Notes: generated by a model from the sequence alone, not told the origin. A stretch of 64,000 nt of DNA from Lucinisca nassula (GCA_963580285.1 OY757026.1:89936651-90000650); one strand, 5' to 3'; positions 1 to 10,994 are shown, numbered from the stretch's first letter. A program made the numbers and translations.

Positions 1-322
1 TGGCCGCGAAAAATTGATGTGTGACCCCCCCCCCCCCCCCCCCCCCAACGAGTGGAATTCGTTTCCGCTGACCGTTCCAAGGCGGTTCTTCTGTCGCGGT
101 TAATTTTTGTTATGGGTTGTCTGCGTTTGTGTCGCTTATATTATTTTGTTTTGGATAGCCTTTTGGCCATTTTGTGGGAAATAAGTGTCCTTTTGGCCTT
201 CTGCTGTTAGTGTTTCCGTTGGGGTCTGTTGTTTCATGTTTATGTTTCTTTCCCTTTGGTGTCTCTGATGGAAGCTGTGGGTTAATTGTATCGATTCCTT
301 ACCATTGCCTCGACTTCCATTT
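1..322 (+). mobile_element. RT-A retroelement, 3' end (5'-truncated copy)
   Basis: This is a copy of the window's commonest repeat. It carries the landmark block GACCGTTCCAAGGCGGTTCT, then TTTTGGCCATTTTGTGGGAA, then TCTCTGATGGAAGC, and it ends near TTGCCTCGACTTCCATTTT. Fuller copies elsewhere in the window show that this block lies downstream of a reverse-transcriptase coding region in the same orientation, so it is the 3' terminal part of a retroelement. A run of C (25-46) interrupts the upstream part. The left end is cut by the window edge. Confidence 0.8.
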
Positions 323-396
323 TGTCAGTTTATCAGACTCCTGAAAGGAAATAAGATGGGTAGTTCAGAGAAACAGACAAAACATCCTGCAAAAAG

Positions 397-1706
397 ATGA
401 CCAAATGTGAAAAGTTACCATTGACACAAATGCCTAGTAAATACGAGGCATGTTATGGACAGATGCGGTACTTGATGAAAAGACTGAACACACTTTTGAG
501 CAATAAGCTCAGAGAAGGACGGCCCTCTAGATTCTGCAAAATATGTAACGCAGAAATTCAACAATTTGTGAAAACTAGACATTTGAAAAGAATAGAAGTG
601 GAGGCAATGATCAGGAATCGATACGATTAACCCACAGCTCCCATCAGAGACACCGAAGAGAAAGAAACAAAGACATGAAACAACAGACCCTATGGAAACA
701 TCAATAGCGGAAAGCCAAAAGTCGTCTGGCTGAACCGGGAAGAAAACTGAAACAACAATCTGCTGATACTCCATTAAAGAATGTCAAGCGTAAAAGAAGA
801 AGTGAACCTAGAGACAAACAGTCACAGGAAGTTACAGAAAATTGTGCAGAAAGCTAGAAAGTTTTGCGAAAGTGTATAAAAGGAATGTCACTTATAAAAT
901 CAGTTCATTATTTGACATCCATGGGGAGATATCAGTCTCATAAGTGTTTTCGGGAGTTTGCAAGATCAGACAGTTTGAGAAGACATAGATCCAGTGGTGT
1001 TTGTAAAGAGGATAATACAGATATGTCAGATGACGAAGAAAGTGATGCGTCTTCAAGCTCACGCCATAATTTGGGAAAATGGAGAAGATATATTTGGAAA
1101 ATATGACTATACCAATGATTCTGAAGAATACAGCGAAGACGATGATAGTGCTGACGAAGATGAGAGATCTCTCCCCCACCCCCACCCCCACTCCCCCTAC
1201 CCCCCGAAAAAAAAGAAATCTAAGTATAAGCCATGGGAACGAATGGTTAGAAAAACCAAGGAAAACTTACAAGATACATTCAATGAGACCGTGGAAAAAG
1301 TTTATTTTTTCAATACTCCATATTTTCCAGTTCTGTGGTTTATTCCTTGCTTATTCCTTTTGATAACCCTTCTAGAACATATTGGCATAACAAAACTAAA
1401 ATCGACACAGAAGATGCTGAAAATTTGGCATTCGAGGAACTCAAACCAAGATATACACAACAGCTTGCCTGCTTCTACAGAACATTGGTTGGACATACAG
1501 AAGCACTGAAGAAAGATCCAGTGCACAAGAAAATCATAAGCACAGCAAAACGACTGAGGGACGAGAAAGATTACGATGGGGATAAATCCATGAACAGTGC
1601 CATCAAGAAACGCAGATTCCTCTTTGAGAAGAAACTGGATGGATATGATACACCTGCCTATGACGAGAAAGAGACTGCGCCAGAGACAAATCAAAATAAT
1701 TATTAA
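397..1706 (+). pseudogene. Decayed coding sequence with zinc-finger-like and acidic/basic segments
   Basis: Coding-like sequence runs in changing frames. It reads from 397 to about 588 (contains FCKICNAEIQ, a CxxC pair), from about 864 to 1060 (a C2H2-like stretch ending in FARSDSLRRHRSSGVC, then an Asp/Ser-rich segment), from about 1070 to 1300 (acidic YSEDDDSADEDE, a Pro/His run, then KKKKSKYKPWERM) and from about 1390 to 1706 (basic, with ALKKDPVHKKI and KKRRFLFEKKLDGY). At least two frameshifts and one retroelement insertion (590-721) separate the pieces, so it cannot make one protein here. The order zinc finger, acidic region, basic helical tail is coherent, which suggests a single ancestral gene or element protein. 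I do not recognise a named family. The C2H2 call rests on one degenerate finger. Confidence 0.5.
590..721 (-). mobile_element. RT-A retroelement, very short 3' fragment inside the decayed CDS
   Basis: It starts with the family's 3' terminus in reverse (ATAGAAGTGGAGGCAATGAT) and stops at AAAGCCAAAAG, so only about 130 bp was inserted. It interrupts the surrounding coding-like sequence right after the codons for HLKR. It is an example of the extreme 5' truncation typical of this family. Confidence 0.75.
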
Positions 1707-2003
1707 AACCAATATCACAACTACGTTAAGACTTCAAATTGTAAACGATTACAGAGGGACGGCCCTAAGCCTTTGTTCATCGTAATCAAGTTTAGAGCGG
1801 GGCAAATAAAATTGTTCAAACTGTTTACCAATCTTTCATATCTTTTCACCCTCAGGTAGTAGTATCTAAACTTGAGATGGCTAGAAATAATCCCAACTGA
1901 CGCTTCATAGTCAAAATTCTTTGTACTCATGAAACAAAAAAAAAAAAAAGATCCTGAGATAAAGATCTATTGTGTTTCCACTAAGTTTGCTACTATAAAC
2001 ACT
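1707..2003. other. Unassigned stretch with an A-run
   Basis: Low-complexity AT-rich DNA. It includes a run of about 14 A near 1936. I see no gene, repeat end or splice pair. It could be the 3' flank of the decayed coding sequence. Confidence 0.4.
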
Positions 2004-2004
2004 A

Positions 2005-3227
2005 GAAGTAGAGGCAATGATCAGGAATCGATACAATTAACCCACAGCTCCAATCAGAGACATCAAAGGGAAAGAAACGCAAACATGAAACAACAGACCC
2101 TAATGGAAACATCAATAGTGAAAAGCCAAAAGGACAGTTACTTTCCCACATAATGGCCAATAGGCTATCCAAAATAAAATAATATAAGCGACACAAACAC
2201 CCAAAGACAAACCATAACAAAAGTAAACCGCGACAGAAGAACCGCCTTGGAACGGTCAGTGAAATGAATTCCAATGTGGGGCTCTAATCGATTTTACGTG
2301 GCCACAATCATCGCCCTTACTTCTGTCGTGATTAAGACAAATAAGTTGTTCAGTCCGCATGAAGGCCTCCTAACTCACCAGTGCAACATCTCCGTGAACA
2401 CAAAAACAAACGGCCACAGAGATGAAACAACGGTGAGGACTCGACAGCAAGAAACCACTGAAATGCTGGAGCAAAAGAAAACCAACAGTTAGACTCCGCT
2501 GGGCCCGACCAGAGACAGAGCATCAGGCACCAGCCAACATAAGCCTTTACGCTGGAACCGTAATAGGATCTGAGGCCTGACCCACCAGCGTGCAATTAAA
2601 GAGGGAAGCAAAGTTTTCAACCGTGATTGGGTTAACTACCATGCATGCAGTCTGTGGTGTAACATTTATGTTGCACCCAATCTTTTTTATATCGAAGAAT
2701 GATTTTACGAAATTGGGTGCTGAAGTCATTGCGGTTATATTTTCAGAATTTATATACTATAAAATTTGGGTTCCGATAGACCTTGTTGCAGAAGAGATTT
2801 AAGTCAAATATTGAATTTTGATATTAAATCAGAATAACGTCTATAGAATTTTGAAAAGGCTTTGCGTAGATTATGGTACCGATAACCCTGATTAAGAAGT
2901 TATGTTGTTAAAAATTTATTACGCGTGTTGAAGTCAGTTTCATGACTAGACACTCTGGCAAATCGAATTAATTGCGAAATATAAACGCCATAGGATGGCG
3001 CACGAGGACGATTGCCTTCCAAAAAAAAGGAAAATTTACAATCTCAAGAGCAAAATCGTCGCTTTTATCATAAATTTTGCAAGAAACAAACCCATCTACA
3101 ATAGATAGACGTAAATCCAAAAACGGAGCCTCGGTATCAGAATAATTTGCTTTATTTAACTGAAATTCTGGGGGTAAATTTGACTTACCAAACCATCGAA
3201 ATAGGTATTATAAATATTTATTAAAGT
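2005..3227 (-). mobile_element. RT-A retroelement, decayed copy with RT C-terminal region
   Basis: Read on the minus strand, the copy runs from right to left. It begins with RT coding debris (about 3227-2750: FDGLVSQIYP, then PSYGVYISQLIRFARVSSH, then LLNQGYRYHNLRKAFSKFY). Next comes a C-terminal segment (about 2730-2550: TACMVVNPITVENFASLFNC), then a long 3' region. It ends at 2005 with the family 3' terminus. Stops and frameshifts occur throughout, so it is dead. The order of RT, conserved C-terminus and 3' UTR is what defines RT-A as a retroelement in this window. The RT is of a non-LTR or Penelope-like type; its endonuclease, if any, is not visible here. Confidence 0.75.
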
Positions 3228-3228
3228 T

Positions 3229-3331
3229 GAAGTAAAACAAAGATCAGGAATCGATACAATTTACTTACTCCACCCACCAAAGACACCAAAGGGAAAGAAA
3301 CACACACATGAAGCGACCAGACCATAATGGA
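3229..3331 (-). mobile_element. RT-A retroelement, 103-bp 3' fragment
   Basis: It begins with the reverse of the family 3' terminus (GAAGTAAAACAAAGATCAGG) and stops at ACCATAATGG. It is followed immediately by another copy in the same orientation. It belongs to the subfamily ending in TTTTACTTCTACTTT. Confidence 0.75.
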
Positions 3332-3332
3332 A

Positions 3333-4490
3333 AGTAGAAGTAAAACAAAGATCAGGAATCGATACAATTAACTTACTCCACCCATCAAAGACACCAAAAG
3401 GGAAGGAAACACAAACATAAAGCGACCAGACCATAATGGAAACCTAAACAAAAGAAGGCCATAAGGACAGTTACTTTCCCACAAAATGGCCATATGGCCA
3501 TCCAAAATAAAAAGACACAAGTGATACACACAGTAAGTAACAAACAACAACATAAATAAACCGCCACAGAAGAACCGCCTTGGAACGGTCAGTAGAAAGA
3601 TTTGCACTGGGGGGCTTAAATCGATTTTACGTGGCCACAATCCTCGCCCTTACTTCCGTCGCGATTTAGACAAATAATTTGTTCAGTCATTATGAAGGCC
3701 TCGTAACTTATCAGTGCAACATCTCCGTGAACACAAATAATCAAAGAACCACAGAGGTGAGAAAACGGTGAGGACTCGACAGCAAGAAACCACTGAAATG
3801 CTGGAGCAAAAGAAAACCAACAGTTTGACTCCGATGGGCCCGACCATCGATAGAGTATCAGGCACCGACCAACATTACCTTGAATAAAATCTCTCTAATT
3901 CTCAATAAGCCTTTACGTTGGAACTGTCATAGAATCTGAGGCCTGACCCACCGGCGTGCAATTAAAGAGGGAAGCAAAGTTGCCAACCGTGATTGGGTTA
4001 ACTACCATGCATGCAGTATGTCGTATAACATCCATGTTGTAACCAATCTTTTTATATCGAAGAATGATTTTACGAAATTGGGTGCTGAAGTCATTGCGGT
4101 TATATATTTTTCTGAATTTATATACTAAGTCACCATAAAATTCGGGTTCCGATAGACCTTGTTGTAGAAGAGATTTAAGTCCAAATTGAATTTTGAAATT
4201 AAATCAGAATGGCGTCTATAAAATTTTGAAAAGGCTTTGCGTAGTTTATGGTACCGATAACCCTGATTAAGAAGTATAGCCGTAATAATTTATTACAAGT
4301 GTTGAAGTCAGTTACATGACTACACACTCTAGCAAATCGAATTAATTGCGAAAAATAAATGCCATAGGATGGCGCACGAGGAACATCACCATCCAAAAAA
4401 GGAAATATCTAGAAGTGGAGCTAAAAGCTTCTATGATTTCCGACTGGTTTTCAGCAGAAAGGGTCATCATGAAGTCTATCTGAACAAAGC
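3333..4490 (-). mobile_element. RT-A retroelement, decayed copy with RT fragment
   Basis: On the minus strand it contains, from right to left, an RT remnant near 4490-4400, a readable piece at 4396-4199 (DGDVPRAPSYGIYFSQLIRF, then VTDFNTCNK), the conserved C-terminal segment near 4090-3960, the long 3' region and the 3' terminal block (about 3600-3333). It is frameshifted. It lies head-to-tail with the 103-bp fragment on its left. Confidence 0.7.
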
Positions 4491-4567
4491 AAAAATCCAA
4501 CAAAACTGAAAATAGAAGACGCTAAAATCCCACAAAAATGAAAAATTAAAGCGCCTTTCATAGAACA

Positions 4568-4825
4568 GTAGACTCAGGTGGGCCAGTCCAAAGGTACATA
4601 CCGACATTACCTAAATATTTAAGTAAGCCTTTACTCTTGAACCGTCAAAGAGTCTGAGGCCTGACCCGCTGGAGTGTAGTTGAAGTGGGAAGCAAAGCTA
4701 CCAACCGTGATTGGGTTAACTACCATGCATGCAGTCGGCCGTATAACATTCATGATGCAGGTTTACCCAGCCTTTTGTAAGAATGATTTCACGAAATTTG
4801 GCACTGACATCATTGCAAGCATAGA
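4568..4825 (-). mobile_element. RT-A retroelement, left part of a copy split by a MITE
   Basis: It carries the RT-A C-terminal and 3' region (GTGATTGGGTTAACTACCATG and neighbouring sequence). The match stops at 4825, where a foldback MITE begins, and resumes near 5205 (AAAATTCGGGTTCCGATAG). Confidence 0.65.
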
Positions 4826-5195
4826 GGATCTTACATGAGTGCTCATGTATTATTGAATTTATTAAACGAGTTGAGGTAAAGGGATAAAATGCGAGGCTTT
4901 GCCGAGCATTTTATCCCTTTTCCTCAACGAGTTTAATAAATTCAATTATACGTGAGCACGAATGCAAGATTCTATTTATCATATGACATTTATAACGCAT
5001 TTTATTCACGTTTGTTTACGAAAATATCAATATTCCAACATTAGTAAACACGACGCCGTTAAGGACGTCGTGCATGTAACGTTACGGGACGTATCTAACT
5101 AATTTGCATATTTAATCCACTAGTGGATTATTGAAAATATTACATTGCGTTATTACACTCTCAGACGCGACGTCATGATAAATACATTTTTCTCA
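4826..5195. mobile_element. Foldback MITE, family F, copy 1
   Basis: The first 155 bp form a long hairpin. The left arm starts GAGGATCTTACATGAGTG and runs to GGGATAAAATGCGAGGC. The right arm is its complement and ends GCAAGATTCTATTT. A non-palindromic tail of about 200 bp follows, with CTAATTTGCATATTTAATCC and GACGCGACGTCATGATAA. Copy 2 (12792-13152) has the same layout. It interrupts an RT-A copy, so it is the younger insertion. Confidence 0.75.
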
Positions 5196-5204
5196 TTGTT
5201 TTAT

Positions 5205-5880
5205 ACGAAGGCATAAAATTCGGGTTCCGATAGGCCTTGTTGGAGCAGAGTTTTAAGTCCAAATTTGAATGTGAACTAAAATGACGTCTAAAAATCGTAG
5301 AAAAGCTTTTTCGTAGTTAAAGATATCGATAACCCTGATTAAGAAGTTTAGTAGTCAACAATTTATTACGAGTGTTGAAGTCAATTACGTAACTAGACAT
5401 TCTGGCAAATGGAATAAGCTGCGAAAAATAAACACCGTGTTTATCATATTTTTTTCAGGAAACAAAACCATCCACAATAATAAATGTAAATCCAAAAAGG
5501 GAGCTTCGTTATCATCATAAGAATTTGCTTTATTGAGCTGAAGTTCCAGGGGGTGGGGTGGGGGAGGGCTGGGGTAAAGTTGACTTATCAAACCATCGAA
5601 GTAGACATTTCCAATATTAAATAAATCTTTCAAATATCCAGATGCCGAGCTTAAAGCTTCAATGATTTCAGATTGGTTTTCAGCGAAAAGGAACACGACA
5701 CAGAACTGGAAATAAGGAGTGTACATGTTTTCTGGGCCAGGCGAGCTAGTTTCGACCAATGAAAAATAGAAGCGGAGGCAATGAAGTCTCTTTCATGATA
5801 ACAAGATAAGAACAAATCAGCCAAAAAGGGTACCCATATCGAACCCATTGAAATACCCACAATTTGTCTAAATAACTAAA
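5205..5880 (-). pseudogene. RT-A reverse-transcriptase fragment
   Basis: Minus-strand coding debris in two frames. The right part (5860-5650) has the motif-B-like GISMGSIWVPFLADLFLSCY. The left part (5759-5385) has NQSEIIEALSSASGYLKDLF at the position where better copies read RYLDDLLNID (the YxDD catalytic motif). Here the motif reads YLKD, so one catalytic Asp is lost. EAPFLDLHL follows. It is a pseudogene fragment of the same retroelement as its neighbours. Confidence 0.7.
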
Positions 5881-6128
5881 CACTAAATATTATATAAATA
5901 ATGTCAAAAAGAAAGGTGATAGCTTCACACACTTTCTTACATTGACATTACCATAATGTGTAGTTTTAATGCTCTGGGTGAGTGAAAAAACTGGACTGCA
6001 ACCCACCAATCACACTAAAAGAGAGCATTAAAATTAATCAGTGATGAAAATGCCGCCCATGTATTAGAAACACAGGGTTTTATCGTTTCCAGAACTGTTT
6101 TATTTTTTCCTGAATGATTTTATTGTTG
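5881..6128. other. Unassigned stretch
   Basis: AT-rich sequence with no reading frame, hairpin or repeat that I can match elsewhere in the window. Confidence 0.3.
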
Positions 6129-6390
6129 TTTGATTTGATTTGAGGTTTAAGGTCCCGGTCAACAAAGTAAAGGTCATTTTGGAGACGTTGCTTCCAATTC
6201 TGTGGGACTTTTACCCGACATTGAGATGAAATGATATCTCAAGCCCTGTCGCCCAATGAAACAAATAGGGTTTATAAGCATGGAGGGTATGACTCGCACC
6301 GCTGTACCTGGGCAGGCTTACATCCTCTCGTTTGCGGTCGGTTTCAGCTCTGCGTGAAGGCATCAAGCACCGATTGGCGGGGGCCGTTTT
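6129..6390 (+). repeat. Interspersed repeat C (SINE-like)
   Basis: A family with about a dozen copies here. Landmarks in order are GATTTGAGGTTTAA, TTTTGGAGACGTTGCTTCCAA, GACTTTTACCCGACATTGAG, then TTTCAGCTCTGCG near the other end. Seen in reverse it ends in GGACGTTAAACCTCAAATCAA plus CAAA-type repeats, as a SINE tail would. No Pol III promoter is evident. Confidence 0.65.
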
Positions 6391-6584
6391 TCCTGAAGGA
6401 ACTTACTCTATACTGCGAAATGCAATAGCACTTTAATACTTGCATACTTTCAGCTAATGGATCAGCATTTATTTCTTTATTTGTGTTTTAAATTATTTAC
6501 GCGAAGCTTCATAACAACTAGTTAACAACAAGTAAACAGCTACATTGTGCATGATATGATGTCTGTTCCAGCTTGAACTTAAAT

Positions 6585-6820
6585 GAGCCCCGCCAAGCGA
6601 TTTTGGGTCTTCGAGCATTCCGTCATGACAAATTTTAACTGCGCATGCCCAGCCATTCAGAGGGGCCAGGGATATGGCTTTCTGTCTGAAGGTTCCTCTT
6701 GATTCACTGCTTGTATGAGCGAGCAGCGAAGGTTCTGGCGAGACTGCGCGAATGCGCAGGCTCGCCTGAACCATCGCTGCTCGCATAGGCGATAAGTACC
6801 AAAATCGCTTGACGGGGCCC
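6585..6820 (-). mobile_element. 236-bp MITE, family D, copy 1
   Basis: The ends are imperfect inverted repeats, GAGCCCCGCCAAGCGATTTT and its partner ending ATCGCTTGACGGGGCCC. The interior contains a hairpin built from GCGAGCAGCGAAGGTTC and its complement. AAAT occurs on both flanks (6581-6584 and 6821-6824), a possible target duplication. Two other copies (8629-8864, 62878-63113) have exactly the same length. Confidence 0.8.
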
Positions 6821-6824
6821 AAAT

Positions 6825-7626
6825 AAAGATGTCTTTATAACACGAACGAAAAGGGAAGGTTTTGATAAGACTGCGCAGCGCAGTCTTGTCAAATCCTTTG
6901 CTGTTCGAACACATACTCAATTTATCAAAAGAAAGATTGATGAACCAGCGCCCATGCGCAGTTGAACGTGGACCTCGAAGATACATTATCTTTTTTCCAG
7001 TGTCGCAGTCAAAATATTATTGTCATCTAATCAAATATCGATTGCACGTCTATCAGACGCAAATTTTAACCCATAAAATGCCAGTCACGACTATTGTCGC
7101 CTGTCAATTACCTTAAAAGTATGTTTTGCAATCAGTGTGGACCCAGATCAGACTGCTTCTGTAGGGGCAGTCTTATCTAGGCCCTTGCCTGTATGAAAAA
7201 ATATTTTTAAAAGGTTGGCCAAAAAATCAGCAGACGGCATAAGCAGACGACATATTCAGATTTAGTCGTTCTCGACATTTAAGGGTTAATTAACTTGTAC
7301 ATCGTAGCAGTTCGTGTAGAATTTCCGCAGTTCACCAAATTTAGGTGTTGCTGCTGTTGATTTGGAGTTTAAAGGCCCTGTCAACATTATTAAGATCATG
7401 TTCGTTCGACCATCCTTCTCTTTGTCAGGACCAGTCATATAATGGCTGGTCAAATATTCGCTTTTAGCTGGACAGGTGGTATTCTGTTAGAATTTCAAAG
7501 ACCCGGCTACACACCTGCGTTTGACATGCGCAGACTGTGTGTTAAGCCGTGGCCAACTTGTGCAAAACATTCTAGTAAGGGAGTATATTGAACCATATTT
7601 CGAAACGTATAACAATTTCGAATGCT
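6825..7626. other. Unassigned intergenic DNA
   Basis: It contains a short perfect hairpin at about 6866-6892 (AAGACTGCG with CGCAGTCTT) and a degraded CAGATCAGACTGC-type palindrome near 7147-7185. I see no gene. Confidence 0.35.
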
Positions 7627-7638
7627 ACTGAGCGCAGT

Positions 7639-7957
7639 TACCGGCCCCGATAGCTCAGTTGGTAGAGTGTCCGCTCCGGGGAACGGGAGGTCTCGGGTTC
7701 GATCCCGGGCCGCGACATACCAAAGTCGTTAAAAATGGTACTAGCTGCTCCTCGCTTGGCATTCAGATTTACGGGGTAGAGCTAGGACTGGTCGATCCAG
7801 TGTCAGGATAATGTGACTGGGTGTTGTATCATGTAATGTGTCTGGGACATGATACTTCAGTGAGGCAGCACTATAAACGTGAGCATTGAGCTCCCTGTCG
7901 CAACCAGACACCGTCGTGATATGACTGAAAAATTGTTGAAAGCGACGTTAAACCCGA

Positions 7958-8001
<44 letters not shown>
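7639..8001 (+). mobile_element. tRNA-derived SINE with (CA)n tail and perfect TSD
   Basis: The head (about 7643-7717) is tRNA-like. It has an A box (TAGCTCAGTTGG), a B box (GGTTCGATCC) and a cloverleaf-compatible order. A non-tRNA body follows, ending GCGACGTTAAACCCGAATT, then (CA)n to 8001. The 12-base sequence ACTGAGCGCAGT flanks it on both sides (7627-7638 and 8002-8013), a clear target-site duplication. The head is a SINE promoter rather than a working tRNA gene, because the mature-length tRNA runs straight into SINE body. Confidence 0.88.
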
Positions 8002-8005
<4 letters not shown>

Positions 8006-8013
8006 AGCGCAGT

Positions 8014-8344
8014 CTTTTTCGAGTTTGCACTGGTTGAATGTTTCTTGTATATGAAAATCGACCTGAAAGATGTCATTTCAGATTTCATTGATCTGAATGA
8101 CAATATCATTAGTCTTTTATCATAAACGTTTCATTGTTGTTGTCTGGCATTCAGAGACGGAAAACTGCAGTTAATCAGTGGTATCTTAAGGTATGTTTTG
8201 CATATACTTTATGTTCAAGTTCATCCATCTTAAAGGACAAACCCATTTGCGTAAGTAGGTTTCATAAAATGTTAACATCGTACTTTAAACGAAAACAGAG
8301 TTAAAGTGGCTATTTGTTTTGTTTTCTTTTTCTACTCGTTGTAT
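8014..8344. other. Unassigned stretch
   Basis: AT-rich sequence, apart from the SINE target sequence at its left edge. I see no gene or repeat. Confidence 0.3.
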
Positions 8345-8556
8345 ACTGGTGGAGTTTTCCATGGTTATATGTTGGACAAAATAGAAGTGAAGGCAATACT
8401 CGTGGAGTTTTCCATGGTTATATGTTTGACAAAATAGAAGTGAAGGCAATACTGGTGGAGTTTTCCATGGTTATATGTTGGACAAAATAGAAGTGAAGGC
8501 AATACTGGTGGAGTTTTCCATGGTTATATGTTGGACAAAATAGAAGTGAAGGCAAT
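8345..8556. repeat. Tandem array, 4 x 53 bp
   Basis: Four units start at 8345, 8398, 8451 and 8504. Each begins ACTGGTGGAGTTTTCCATGG (second unit ACTCGTGG...) and ends AAATAGAAGTGAAGGCAAT. The last 17 bases of each unit equal the 3' terminus of RT-A in reverse, and the fourth unit continues into a real RT-A copy. The array is therefore repeated flank plus repeated element end. Confidence 0.9.
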
Positions 8557-9102
8557 GATCAGGAGTCGACACAATAACCTCACACCACCCATATAAGACA
8601 TCAATGGGAAAGGAACACAAACATTAAAGGGCCCAGTTAAGCGATTTTGGTACTTATCGCCTATGCGAGCAGCGAAGGTTCAGGCGAGCCTGCGCATCCG
8701 CACAGTCTCACCAGAACCTTCGCTGCTCGCTCATACAAGCAGTGAATCAAGAGGAACCTTCAGACAGAAAGCCATATCCCTGGCCCCTCTGAATGGCTGG
8801 GCATGCGCAGTACAAATTTGTCATGGCGGAATGCTCGAAGACACAAATTCGTTTGGCGGGGCTCAAATGAAACCGTCACAGGCGTACAGCTAAAAGGGCT
8901 GTTACTTTCCCACAAAATAGTCAAACGACTATCAAAAATAATAAAATGGCAATACACACATGAACAGACGAACTATAACAATAATAGAACACGACAGAAG
9001 AACCGCCTTGGAACGGTCAGCAAACAAGTTTTTTTTTTTGAAATGGAATTTACGTCGCCACATCCCCGTACTTGATTCTGCCGCAGTTTGGACAAATAAA
9101 TT
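8540..9102 (-). mobile_element. RT-A retroelement copy carrying a nested MITE
   Basis: A minus-strand RT-A 3' region from the terminus (ATAGAAGTGAAGGCAATGAT) through CCGCCTTGGAACGGTCAG to about 9102. It is interrupted at 8629-8864 by the 236-bp MITE. On its right it meets a plus-strand copy, giving two 5'-truncated copies joined by their 5' sides. Confidence 0.75.
8629..8864 (+). mobile_element. 236-bp MITE, family D, copy 2
   Basis: It has the same ends as copy 1 (GGGCCCAGTTAAGCGATTTT and TTCGTTTGGCGGGGCTC), the same central hairpin and the same length. It is nested in an RT-A copy. Confidence 0.8.
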
Positions 9103-9399
9103 GATTTAAGCCCCCCCAGTGAAATTCGTTTCACTGACCATTCCAAGCCGGTTCTTCTGTCGCGGTTTATTTTTGTTAAGGTTTTTCTTTGAGTGTGTGT
9201 ATCGCTTATATATATTTTTGTTTTGAATAGCCAACTGGCCATTTTGTGGAAAAGTAAATGTCCTTTTTGCTTTCCGCTATTGATGTTTCAATTTGGGTCT
9301 AGTTATTTCATGTTTGCGTTTCTTTCCCTTTGGTGTCTCTGAAGGTAGCTGTGGGTTTATTGTATCGATTCCTGATCATTGCATCCACTCTTATTTTCT
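9103..9399 (+). mobile_element. RT-A retroelement, 5'-truncated copy
   Basis: Plus-strand RT-A 3' region from TTGATTTAAGCCCCCCCAGT to TTGCATCCACTCTTATTTTC. It forms an inverted pair with the minus copy on its left. Confidence 0.75.
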
Positions 9400-10367
9400 A
9401 TAGCAGACGTTTATCTGATAGAATATCGAAAAGTTATCTCTAAATGTATGCCATTAACAAGTATAGCTTTTACAAAAAGCTAGGTCTACGCTTAGCACAT
9501 AATAAATGTGAATGTACCAGAGATTAACTGCCATTAGCGATATTCTAATTGTCAGTCTGCCCCAAGGATCCTGCTGACTGAAGTATAATGTCTGAAATGT
9601 CAAAGTTGCAAATTGTGCAATTGTGTCAATAAGTACTGTTTTCTTTAAAGAGGCACATGTGCACCTTCAATATGCTTGTGACATATTATCAAATGGAATG
9701 CTTGATAACTGTTTAAGAAGTTGAGTAGACAATATAGAAAAGTGATTGAAGATTAACCCAAACATTTTGCCAAACGGCTCCTGGTGAGCTTATATGATAG
9801 GCGGTGGTCCGTGGTGGTCGAGAGTTGTAGATGTATAGTTTGTATTGGCCTGTCAAATATGACAGCAAATATGGGCTTGTACAAATGAGATAGCAATTCT
9901 GTGCCAGAGCTATGCCCGTTGGCCCCCTTTTTGTGTGAAAGCTTATTCTTGTTATGGGCCGCTTTTTTGTTCTTATGAAAGCTCATACTTGTTGTTGTTC
10001 CATTTAATATAAAGGTCAACATGCATTGTGGATAACTAATGGCTGTCCTTCCGTGTTAAACCCAATGTCTATAATGTCTACGCCCATGGTCGTAGATAAT
10101 TAGGGGTGGTTGGGTGAAACGGAGGCGAAATTGTCGTGTTATCTTGTGTCACTGTGGCGTCCAACTAATATTGGCTTACAGTAGGGCAAGATCTGCTGTC
10201 CTTGCATCAGGTAAGGGTAGAGGAGGATGTTGTTATTTCTTTATGTTCTACACTTCCATTCATTTTCTCTGTCTTCCCTGTCCCTCGCTTTCATATCCCC
10301 TACTATCTCTTCTATAACTTTCCTCCATTTTCTGGGAGGCGACACAAAATGACCCGCAAGGGTTGAT
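9400..10367. other. Unassigned intergenic DNA
   Basis: About 1 kb without any frame, hairpin or repeat I can support. Pyrimidine-rich around 10240-10330. Confidence 0.35.
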
Positions 10368-10562
10368 TTTTGTTTGTTTGATTTGAGGTTTAACGTCCCC
10401 GTCAACACTGTAAAGGTCATTTTGGAGACGTTGCTTCCAATTTTGTGGGACTTTTACCCGACACTGAGATGAAATGACATCTCAAGTCCTGTGTCCAATG
10501 AAACCAATAGGGTTTATTAGCATGGACGGTCCGCCTCGCACCGCGGTTTCTGGACAGGCTTC
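10368..10562 (+). repeat. Interspersed repeat C (SINE-like), truncated
   Basis: From TTGTTTGTTTGATTTGAGG through GGAGACGTTGCTTCC to GGACAGGCTT, where an RT-A copy begins. Confidence 0.65.
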
Positions 10563-10923
10563 ATGCGGACTGAACAAATTATTTGTCTAAATCGCGACGG
10601 AAGTAAGGGCGAGGATTGTGGCCACGTAAAATCGATTTAAGCCCCCCAGTGGAAATCTTCCACTGACCGTTCCAAGGCGGCTCTTCTGTGGCGATTTATT
10701 TATGTTGTTGTTTGTTACTTACTGTGTGTATCACTTGTGTCTTTTGGTTTTGGATGGCCATATGGCCATTTTGTGGGAAAGTAACTGTCCTTATGGCCTT
10801 CCTTTGTTTAGGTTTCCATTATGGTCTGGTCGCTTAATGTTTGTATTTCTTTCCCTTTGGTGTCTTTTATGGGTGGAGTAAGTTAATTGTATCAATTCCT
10901 GATCTTTGTTTTACTTCTACTTT
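10563..10923 (+). mobile_element. RT-A retroelement, 3' end
   Basis: Begins at CATGCGGACTGAACAAATTA and ends TTTGTTTTACTTCTACTTT, the second 3'-end subfamily. This is the subfamily that also jumped into PLE copy 3 (36978-37222). Confidence 0.8.
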
Positions 10924-10994
10924 GATGTGTTGTTAAACCCAAAACAATAAAAAAAACTCATTGCACCTGACCTGCCACAATCATTAATCCTAAG

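Noticed and set aside
7643..7717. Functional tRNA gene
   Set aside because: It is the head of a SINE with a body, (CA)n tail and a 12-bp target duplication.
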